A DNA stretch of 12,199 nt from CAZCWX01 sp964502465 (GTDB lineage Bacteria > Desulfobacterota > Binatia > Bin18), in contig CAZCWX010000692.1 of the NCBI GenBank assembly GCA_964502465.1, forward strand, positions 1 through 12,199. The letters run 5' to 3'. Below the pieces are notes generated by a model, which had not been told where the DNA came from, did not search any database, and was given only the letters and a program-made list of their open reading frames with translations. Positions 7,833 to 12,199 of this stretch are shown piece after piece. Every line of letters starts with the position of its first letter. Position 1 is the stretch's first letter. Both the position numbers and the translations under genes were made by a program.

Positions 7833-9038
7833 CTAGCCTACACTCGCCTTTTTGGCCTCTGGGACGGGCGTTCCACCAAGAGCCTTACGAATACCACGCA
7901 CCGCCTGACGGGTCCGGTGCTCATTTTCAATAAGCGCAAAACGCACAAACTCGTCACCGTACGGTCCAAAACCGATCCCCGGAGAGACCGCCACTTTTGC
8001 TTCAGTCAACAAGAGTTTCGCAAACTCCATCGACCCTAATTGGCGAAACGGCTCAGGAATTTCTGCCCAGACGAACATGGTGCCTTTTGGTTTGGGGATG
8101 TGCCACCCGGCTCGTGCGAGCCCGTCAATGAGCACATCGCGTCGCTTGCGATAGCGTTGACGTACCTCTTCGACATAAGTCTGCGGGCCATTGAGGGCAT
8201 GGATCGCCGCAATTTGGATCGGCTGGAAGATGCCGTAGTCAAAGTAGCTCTTGAGCCGAGACAAAGCCATAAGCGCTTCAGGGTTGCCACAGGCGAAGCC
8301 AACCCGCCAGCCTGGCATATCGTATGACTTGGAGAGCGTGAAAAACTCGACGCCGACCTCTTTCGCTCCCGGCACTTGCAAGAAGCTCGGCGGCTGATAC
8401 CCGTCGAAAGCGAGGTCAGCATAGGCAAAATCGTGCACGACGAACAGATGGTGTTCGCGCGCAAAATCTACCACTCGCTGGAAGAATTCGAGATCCACCA
8501 CCGCGGTGGTTGGATTGTGGGGAAAACTCAACAATAACAGTTTTGGCTTTGGCCAGCATTGGCGTACTGTTTCTTGCAAAGCGGCAAGGAAATCTTCTCC
8601 GGACCGTAAAGGCACCAACCGCAAATCAGCGTTGGCAATCACAATCGAATAATGGTGAATCGGATAACTGGGGCTTGGGCATATCGCCACATCGCTGGGA
8701 CCAAGCATGGCCAAGGCTAAGTGAGACAGCCCTTCTTTGGAACCAATCGTGACCACCGCCTCGGTCTCCGGATCTAGTTCGACACCGAAGCGTCGTTTGT
8801 ACCAGGTGCAGATCGCCAAGCGCAACTTATAGATACCCCGCGAAGTTGAGTACCGATGATTCTGCGGCTTGTTTGCTGCCTCAAGCAGTTTCTCCACGAC
8901 ATGTCGTGGCGAAGCATGGTCAGGATTGCCCATGCCAAAGTCGATAATATCCTCCCCAGCCCGTCGCGCTTCCAGCTTCATTTTGTCGAGTGTAGCAAAG
9001 AGGTATGGGGGCAGTCGTTTAATACGAGGGAATTCCAT
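7833..9038 (-). CDS. alaC: PLP-dependent aminotransferase, AlaC-like
   Basis: 401 residues, class I/II fold-type I aminotransferase, very close in wording to E. coli AlaC. Shared stretches include PRIKRLPPY near the N-terminus, EDIIDFGMGNPD at 29-40, YSTSRGIYKLR at 63-73 and TIGSKEGLSHL at 97-107. The PLP contacts are Asn175 in the HNPT loop, Asp203 and Tyr206 in HDFAYAD, and Schiff-base Lys237 in TLSKSYDMPGWR. Arg366 in VRFALIEN is the likely substrate carboxylate arginine. AlaC makes alanine from pyruvate and glutamate; as the first gene of a threonine operon it may instead, or also, serve aspartate formation, which the sequence cannot decide. The ATG follows a promoter-like region; its ribosome site is poor (AAGG sits about 15 bases away). 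Confidence 0.93.
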   Translation of the reverse strand: MEFPRIKRLPPYLFATLDKMKLEARRAGEDIIDFGMGNPDHASPRHVVEKLLEAANKPQNHRYSTSRGIYKLRLAICTWYKRRFGVELDPETEAVVTIGSKEGLSHLALAMLGPSDVAICPSPSYPIHHYSIVIANADLRLVPLRSGEDFLAALQETVRQCWPKPKLLLLSFPHNPTTAVVDLEFFQRVVDFAREHHLFVVHDFAYADLAFDGYQPPSFLQVPGAKEVGVEFFTLSKSYDMPGWRVGFACGNPEALMALSRLKSYFDYGIFQPIQIAAIHALNGPQTYVEEVRQRYRKRRDVLIDGLARAGWHIPKPKGTMFVWAEIPEPFRQLGSMEFAKLLLTEAKVAVSPGIGFGPYGDEFVRFALIENEHRTRQAVRGIRKALGGTPVPEAKKASVG

Positions 9039-9060
9039 AAAAGTGCGTTAAAACCTTTTT

Positions 9061-9088
9061 ATTCTAGCTATTTTAGCACGATAGGCAA
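9061..9088 (-). promoter_or_regulatory. Probable promoter of the threonine/acyl-CoA operon
   Basis: On the minus strand TTGCCT (9083-9088) and TAGAAT (9061-9066) are separated by 16 bases, each close to the sigma70 consensus, and the predicted start of transcription falls about 15-20 bases before the aminotransferase ATG. It is the only good promoter candidate upstream of the whole minus-strand train. The implied leader is short, with no room for an attenuator or riboswitch. Confidence 0.4.
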
Positions 9089-9220
9089 CGGATACTGGCG
9101 TTCGTAAGGGTATAATGGATTTCCTGATGGTGGTCAAATGCGGAGGGCGGCCGTTTTCGGACAGCTTCTGGAGTTTTCATGCGATTCTGGTAGAGGAGGA
9201 GACTAGAAAGAAGGACTCTT

Positions 9221-9363
9221 GTGAAACCTGAAGCTGTCATCCACTTCCCCCCTTGCGCCTGGACCTCACCAACGAGCAATTGTGGCAGGAAACGCGGCCG
9301 ATTCCTCTGCGGCCGAAACCCTTTGCTCTCCTTCGCTCCTTAACAGTAGGAGACAATAGTTGA
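9221..9363 (+). pseudogene. Frameshifted, truncated N-terminus of a winged-helix transcriptional regulator
   Basis: A GTG at 9221 with AAGGA five bases upstream begins a peptide ending its good match at FPPC. One base appears lost in the C/T run near 9247-9252; shifting frame restores RLDLTNEQLWQETRPIPLRP and then KPFALLRSL. This is the start of the OmpR-type winged-helix domain (trans_reg_C) found at the N-terminus of large AfsR/adenylate-cyclase-like multidomain regulators, recognisable by the L-x-N-E-x-L-W ... I-P-L-R-P-K-x-F-x-x-L-R pattern. Homology stops at about 9337 and a stop follows at 9361-9363, so only some 45 of what is normally several hundred residues remain. The stub cannot bind DNA. 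Most likely it was left when the region downstream was replaced by the small genes that follow. Confidence 0.6.
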
Positions 9364-9443
9364 AGACTACTCGTTATGTTTATCTGCTTACCCTTAACGA
9401 CCGGAAGCGGCATGAACATGTGGTCGATCATGGAAGAGTGTGA
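9360..9443 (+). CDS. Possible 27-residue mini-ORF upstream of the DUF7718-like gene
   Basis: A TTG at 9360 is preceded by AGGAGA with six-base spacing, a better ribosome site than the next gene has. It encodes 27 residues beginning MKTTRYVYLLTL, basic and histidine-rich at the end, and its stop (TGA at 9441-9443) overlaps the GTG start of the following gene. I do not recognise the peptide. It may be a leader peptide that couples translation to the next gene, a worn-down gene start, or chance. Confidence 0.3.
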   Translation: MKTTRYVYLLTLNDRKRHEHVVDHGRV

Positions 9444-9646
9444 TCCGATTTGTGGTGCAGTATGAAACTTTTGTCGAGGGACAATGGCGCCCCGTTATTC
9501 GCTACGATACTGCTCATGGTTTCCCCCATATTGACAGCATCCAAGCCAATAGCACTGTGGAGAAGAGCGCTCTGCTTACGAGGGATCTTGGGGAGGCATT
9601 GACGTTTGCTGATCAGGACATCGATGAACACTGGGAGCAGTATTAA
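9440..9646 (+). CDS. Small conserved hypothetical protein, DUF7718-like
   Basis: 68 residues from a GTG at 9440-9442, which overlaps the stop of the mini-ORF before it; GGA lies five bases upstream. The peptide is compact and soluble-looking, with no membrane segment: an N-terminal strand-like FVVQYET, then WRPVIRYDTAHGFPHID, an acidic C-terminal part with LGEALTFA, and DEHWEQY at the end. The RYDTAHGFPH core followed by LGEALTFA is a pattern I associate from memory with DUF7718 proteins; the name should be confirmed. No catalytic motif stands out apart from the clustered Asp, His and Tyr. It is followed 27 bases later by a DUF5647-like gene and the two probably form one transcript. Confidence 0.72.
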   Translation: MIRFVVQYETFVEGQWRPVIRYDTAHGFPHIDSIQANSTVEKSALLTRDLGEALTFADQDIDEHWEQY

Positions 9647-9673
9647 AGAAGCGTATCTGACAGGGAGGCACTA

Positions 9674-9943
9674 ATGACAGACCGGGAGTTATTTACCAAG
9701 AACTTGAAACTTTCGACAGAATTCGATCTCTATCTGCTGGAGCACCCTGAAGTAGCTGAACAAATTCCTGAGAACGCCCTCATCCTCCTTCTTCCAGAAG
9801 AAGATCCTGAACTCTGTGCAAAGAACCTCGAACTCTCTCAGGCACGCCGAGATGCTGGCCAGCCAATCGTTTATATCCATGTGGAGAAGGTTGCGCCGCC
9901 CCGTTCGCGGTTGGTAAATCCGAAGGTAGAAGTAGTCATCTAA
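9674..9943 (+). CDS. Small conserved hypothetical protein, DUF5647-like
   Basis: 89 residues; ATG with GGAGG five bases upstream, the strongest ribosome site of this small cluster. It is acidic and leucine-rich, with LLEHPEVAEQIPENALILLL at about 17-36, then LPEEDPELCAKNLELSQARR and a C-terminal strand-like VYIHVEKVAPPRSRLVNPKVE. I associate this layout from memory with DUF5647, a family of unknown function that often sits beside another small gene. There is no signal peptide or membrane span. A toxin-antitoxin-like or other two-component small-protein role is possible from the paired layout, but nothing in the sequence demonstrates it. Confidence 0.75.
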   Translation: MTDRELFTKNLKLSTEFDLYLLEHPEVAEQIPENALILLLPEEDPELCAKNLELSQARRDAGQPIVYIHVEKVAPPRSRLVNPKVEVVI

Positions 9944-10055
9944 AAAGTCTGCTCCCTATCATCTCTCCTCCATTCGTTCTCCCTCGCAAAAGGAAATCGC
10001 TCGCACCTTGACAAGCGCGTAGCTCAGACGCAGCCCTTGGACTACGCCCACAGAT

Positions 10056-10130
10056 GTGCCACGGGCAGCTGGCCTGCCCATGAGGTCCACATGAAAGAAT
10101 TCACACGGGTGAACAAGTCACCCGTGGCAC
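10056..10130. repeat. REP composite element, copy 1
   Basis: 75 bases. The outer ends are a perfect ten-base inverted repeat, GTGCCACGGG and CCCGTGGCAC. Inside are two imperfect-to-perfect hairpins: CACGGGCAG paired with CTGCCCATG (one mismatch) and CACGGGTGA paired with TCACCCGTG (nine pairs, five-base loop). The linker between them, GAGGTCCACATGAAAGAATT, is identical in copy 4. It lies 20 bases before copy 2. Confidence 0.85.
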
Positions 10131-10150
10131 CTAAGAAGGCTCAGGGAGTT

Positions 10151-10225
10151 GTGCCACGGGCAGCTTGCCTGCCCGTGTTCAACGTTCGGAGAAAATCAGC
10201 ACTGGTGGCAAGCCACCAGTGGCAC
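10151..10225. repeat. REP composite element, copy 2 with variant second hairpin
   Basis: 75 bases, same length as copy 1. The first hairpin is a perfect CACGGGCAG / CTGCCCGTG. The second hairpin is CACTGGTGGC / GCCACCAGTG with a two-base AA loop (10200-10221). It is a perfect ten-pair stem whose sequence differs from the other copies on both arms, so the fold is kept while the bases change. The linker is unrelated to copies 1 and 4. Confidence 0.8.
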
Positions 10226-10279
10226 CCGGCACTGATGCGGGAGGTAGATTCTCAATAGAGCACCTGTTAGACAAAAAAT

Positions 10280-10528
10280 ATGGCCGACGGGAGCAGAGAG
10301 CGGCTCAAAGAACAAATTAAATTTGAAGTCGAGTGGTTGAAACTGACTGCCATTGCAGTGTTAGCTGTTGGAGGTGGTTCCTTCGGTTTGCTCTTAGGTG
10401 AGCTGAATACGTTACGGTTGGTGTTGGCCGTCAGCGGGCTGCTAGCAACCATAGGTCTTATGGGAGACGTGTTGCGGCAGCGTCGTCACATCAAAGCTTT
10501 GATTACCCAGTTACAGGAGGAACAATGA
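10280..10528 (+). CDS. Small two-span membrane protein
   Basis: 82 residues. A charged N-terminal helix (to about residue 17) is followed by two hydrophobic segments, about 20-40 (LKLTAIAVLAVGGGSFGLLL) and 45-63 (RLVLAVSGLLATIGLMGD), and a basic C-terminal helix with RQRRHIKALI. Positive charges on both ends suggest both termini face the cytoplasm. No clear ribosome site precedes the ATG (A-rich only). The last four bases overlap the start of a 29-residue gene, so the pair is coupled. I do not recognise a named family; a holin-like or membrane-accessory role would be guesswork. It lies between REP elements on the plus strand. Confidence 0.65.
   Translation: MADGSRERLKEQIKFEVEWLKLTAIAVLAVGGGSFGLLLGELNTLRLVLAVSGLLATIGLMGDVLRQRRHIKALITQLQEEQ
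10515..10520 (+). promoter_or_regulatory. Ribosome binding site for the 29-residue membrane peptide
   Basis: A perfect AGGAGG inside the last codons of the 82-residue gene, four bases before an ATG that shares ATGA with that gene's stop. Its strength is the main reason for accepting so short a gene. Confidence 0.6.
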
Positions 10529-10614
10529 CGACCATGGAACTCATCGCCGCCGGTATCGGGATAGCCATCCTGGCCACTATCACGTTCGGCTTTTGGTGGG
10601 CTACGCATCGGTAA
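10525..10614 (+). CDS. 29-residue single-span membrane peptide, coupled to upstream gene
   Basis: The ATG at 10525 overlaps the previous stop as ATGA, with AGGAGG four bases upstream; a second ATG three codons later has worse spacing. The peptide is short and almost entirely one hydrophobic span: MELIAAGIGIAILATITFG, followed by an aromatic-basic tail FWWATHR and TAA. Length and composition fit a small membrane subunit or regulator of the 82-residue partner, or a hydrophobic toxin-like peptide. Which one is not decidable from sequence. It is too short for ordinary gene callers and would usually be missed. Confidence 0.55.
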   Translation: MTTMELIAAGIGIAILATITFGFWWATHR

Positions 10615-10709
10615 ACCGCCCATCGTTCAGTGTGTGGGACGTATCTGACCTCGCTTTGCCTTTTGCCTTCTTCGCCTTTCTTCTCTTTCTCCTGTAGCCT
10701 CCCACAGAT

Positions 10710-10775
10710 GTGCCACGGGTAGTTGGCCTGCCCGTGAGTCCCATTGAGCACGGGGGAACAAGTCACCCGTGGCAC
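10710..10775. repeat. REP composite element, copy 3 (3' side of the transposase)
   Basis: 66 bases with the same outer ten-base inverted repeat. The first hairpin has one G-T wobble (CACGGGTAG / CTGCCCGTG); the second is weaker (CACGGGGGA / TCACCCGTG). The linker is shorter and different from copies 1 and 4. The eight bases before it (CCCACAGAT with GTGCC following) match the flank of copy 1. It lies 49 bases past the transposase stop. Confidence 0.8.
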
Positions 10776-10824
10776 CCAAATCTACAGGATGTCATGTACT
10801 CCATGAACTACTGGAAGCTCTTGG

Positions 10825-11367
10825 TCACGACATCCAAGGATGCGGCTGATGGTAATGCTTCCAACTTGACCACTTCCATTGGTCCGGGGTTATACTCAGA
10901 CCTCGTCGTACGGGGTTGTTGTGAATGTATTCAACAGCGGAGAGCACCGCTTCTCGGGAGGTGAGGTTCCGGTCATATCCCGGCCCTTCCTGCCAAAAGC
11001 GAAACACCATCTTTCCTGGTCGCTCTTGCACAGTCAGGTGTTGGAGCAAGGGAAGGTCATTTTGTCCTACATACTGTTTCACACGATAGGAGAAAGGCCG
11101 CTTGATCGCAAAGAGGAGCTGCTCAATTCGTGCCGTGGGAGTTACGGGAAAGACCAGTAAGTGCACATGCTCTGGCATATACACAAAGGCACTCAACCAA
11201 AACCCCTGGTGGAGAAGAGCACGGTCGATGCTCTGAGAGAGCAAGGAACATACAGGAGGGTAAGTCAAGAGTGGAAAGCGATGAAAGCAAGAGAAGGTCA
11301 ATTCATGACAATGGCCGGGTTCGTTGAAATGCCGCACTCGTTTTCGGTGGGGATCACGATGGAACAT
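10825..11367 (-). CDS. REP-associated tyrosine transposase (RAYT, Y1/HUH family)
   Basis: 180 residues from the ATG at 11365-11367, normal for a RAYT. A longer in-frame start at 11505 would translate through REP copy 4 and is rejected. HUH nuclease motif: His67-x-His69 in MPEHVHLLV at 64-72, the metal site for single-strand cleavage. Downstream are FWQEGPGYDRNL at 124-135 and VEYIHNNPVRRGL at 145-157, then DQWKWSSWKHY, the usual C-terminal signature of this group. Candidate nucleophile tyrosines are Tyr94, Tyr99 and Tyr131; I cannot pick one with certainty. No frameshift is visible, so the protein may be active. No good ribosome site precedes the ATG, which would fit low expression. Confidence 0.88.
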   Translation of the reverse strand: MFHRDPHRKRVRHFNEPGHCHELTFSCFHRFPLLTYPPVCSLLSQSIDRALLHQGFWLSAFVYMPEHVHLLVFPVTPTARIEQLLFAIKRPFSYRVKQYVGQNDLPLLQHLTVQERPGKMVFRFWQEGPGYDRNLTSREAVLSAVEYIHNNPVRRGLSITPDQWKWSSWKHYHQPHPWMS

Positions 11368-11397
11368 GGTTGTGATGGTAGAACAATTCCCACAAAG

Positions 11398-11471
11398 GTG
11401 CCACGGGCAGCTTGCTGCCCGTGAGGTCCACATGAAAGAATTCACACGGGTGACTTGCTCACCCGTGGCAC
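11398..11471. repeat. REP composite element, copy 4 (5' side of the transposase)
   Basis: 74 bases, best-formed copy. Outer inverted repeat GTGCCACGGG / CCCGTGGCAC; first hairpin CACGGGCAGC TT GCTGCCCGTG (ten perfect pairs); second hairpin CACGGGTGA / TCACCCGTG (nine perfect pairs). The linker is identical to that of copy 1, implying a recent common origin. It lies about 30 bases upstream of the transposase ATG, so it could also affect its expression. Confidence 0.85.
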
Positions 11472-11528
11472 CCGGCGCGACTTGCAGCGTAAGAACATCA
11501 CCCATCCTGTAAACTTTGAGTACTAAGC

Positions 11529-11573
11529 ATTGCTAATAATACTTTCGCTTAGCAATCAGCGTGCAGACGCTGA
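11529..11573 (-). terminator. Tandem hairpins after the stop of the hypothetical gene
   Basis: Directly after the stop at 11574-11576 (minus strand) comes TCAGCG / CGCTGA with a six-base loop (11556-11573), then an eight-pair stem TTAGCAAT / ATTGCTAA as AT-rich arms with a twelve-base loop (11529-11556). Neither is followed by a clean T-run, so a classical intrinsic terminator is uncertain; the position just past the stop is the main support. Confidence 0.3.
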
Positions 11574-12199
11574 CTATCTTTGGAAACTTGCTAGTTTCTC
11601 GAGAGTATACTGCATAGAAAAGGAGTCATTGAATGAAAGCTTGTCGCTCTCTGAAACTTGAATGAGAGATGGAAACGGAACTGGCTGCCCGTTCTCATCC
11701 GTTTTTAGCTCTATCTCCCGACATAAGTCATTACCTTGTGCGTCAACCCAGCGAAAACTCTCGGAGGTAACTACTTGGCCATTCTGCTCAAAACTCAGAT
11801 CATCAGCACAGGCGAAAAACTGCTGTGTTGTTGGAGTTGGTGGAAGGATATCCACATTGAGGGTTGCCCCTGTAAACCCACAGTTATTAGTGACGACAAA
11901 GGAAGCTTGTTGGCCAGCCGAATCCTCTGCTTGTCCTTCTTTTGTTGAGCACAACGCTTGTTGGATCTTTGCCAAGAGGCGATCAGGGTCAAGCAGAACG
12001 ATACCAGGAGCCGCATCGATTACAAAGTTCTGAAAAGCTTCCTCCCAGCGTACCCGCACAATGGCGCCTGCTTCGGGAAAGTTCGGTAAAAATGCTGTCG
12101 CACTGGCTCCAGCGAGGAACTCTGTGCCAAAAGTAGTCACAGTAAACGTCGATCCGGCAAATTCTTGTCCATCCGCTAAAGCTCGGATCGTATGTAATC
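11574..12199 (-). CDS. Hypothetical protein, C-terminal part (partial)
   Basis: The frame stays open from the right edge of the window to a TAG at 11574-11576, so the true start lies outside; a GTG at 12140 is internal. About 208 residues are visible. The beginning, ALADGQEFAGSTFTVTTFGT and then LPNFPEAG, looks like beta-rich extracellular domain sequence, followed by VRWEEAFQNFVID. The middle contains VTNNCGFTGATLNVDILPP with several cysteines that could pair, and the end is hydrophilic, acidic and serine-rich. This suggests an exported or surface-anchored beta-domain protein, but no signal peptide can be seen without the start. I do not recognise a family. It converges with nothing and is separated from the RAYT by the REP element and hairpins. 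Confidence 0.6.
   Translation of the reverse strand, partial: LHTIRALADGQEFAGSTFTVTTFGTEFLAGASATAFLPNFPEAGAIVRVRWEEAFQNFVIDAAPGIVLLDPDRLLAKIQQALCSTKEGQAEDSAGQQASFVVTNNCGFTGATLNVDILPPTPTTQQFFACADDLSFEQNGQVVTSESFRWVDAQGNDLCREIELKTDENGQPVPFPSLIQVSESDKLSFNDSFSMQYTLEKLASFQR

Larger units (their letters stand above)
10710..11471. mobile_element. REP-flanked transposase unit (REPtron-like)
   Basis: A RAYT gene with one composite REP element on each side (copies 3 and 4), 762 bases in total. In known systems RAYT proteins act on the REP sequences next to them, so this arrangement is the expected source of the extra copies 1 and 2 some 600 bases away. No target duplications were sought or seen, and the borders are simply the outer ends of the two REP elements. 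Confidence 0.5.

Noticed and set aside
9111..9116. Perfect TATAAT on the plus strand upstream of the regulator stub
   Set aside because: No acceptable -35 box at 15-19 bases and no extended -10 TG; possibly an old promoter of the broken regulator, but too weak to list.
10013..10050. tRNA-like start (GCGCGTAGCTCAG)
   Set aside because: Resembles the first arm of a tRNA, but no acceptor pairing, anticodon arm or T-arm follows before the REP element.
10037..10258. Plus-strand frame of 73 codons crossing REP copies 1 and 2
   Set aside because: Nearly all of it is repeat DNA, and the peptide is low-information translation of palindromes. The minus-strand frame over REP copy 3 (10503-10775) is rejected for the same reason.
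10056..11471. CRISPR array from the recurring GTGCCACGGG units
   Set aside because: Spacing is irregular, units are internally palindromic and of 66-75 bases, linkers are shared between copies, and no cas gene is present. REP elements explain them.
11368..11505. Longer start for the RAYT gene
   Set aside because: The extra 46 residues are mostly a translation of REP copy 4; family similarity begins at the ATG at 11367.

Overview
The window looks like chromosomal DNA from a Gram-negative-type, moderately GC-rich bacterium with vitamin B12-dependent metabolism. The order aminotransferase - homoserine dehydrogenase - threonine synthase - ApgM-family protein, the absence of a thrB here, and the REP/RAYT-rich accessory part suggest a deltaproteobacterium-like or related uncultured lineage (Desulfobacterota, Tectomicrobia or Binatota type). 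This is inference from gene order and protein style; no marker gene in the window fixes the phylum.

Positions 9038 down to 1 (minus strand) hold a long, tightly packed gene train: alaC-type aminotransferase, hom, thrC, an ApgM-family protein that is probably the missing homoserine kinase, a GlpX homologue, a crotonase-type enoyl-CoA hydratase, then the large and (partial) small subunits of a B12-dependent acyl-CoA mutase. Several junctions are a few bases or an ATGA overlap. The first four genes make a coherent homoserine-to-threonine unit. The last three make a coherent acyl-CoA unit: the mutase large subunit carries the Phe/Gln pair typical of isobutyryl-CoA mutase, not the Tyr/Arg pair of methylmalonyl-CoA mutase, and a crotonase could act on the C4 acyl chain it would produce. 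GlpX, between the two units, has lost several residues thought essential for fructose-1,6-bisphosphatase activity.

Positions 9039-10055 (plus strand) are accessory: a divergent intergenic region, the frameshifted N-terminal stub of a winged-helix regulator, a possible 27-residue mini-ORF, and two small genes resembling the DUF7718 and DUF5647 families.

Positions 10056-11573 are a REP region. Four composite palindromic elements of 66-75 bases share the same outer ends. Two copies bracket a REP-associated tyrosine transposase (RAYT, minus strand). Between the elements lies a translationally coupled pair of tiny membrane-protein genes (82 and 29 residues).

Positions 11574-12199 (minus strand) are the C-terminal part of an unrecognised, probably exported protein that runs off the window, with hairpins just after its stop.
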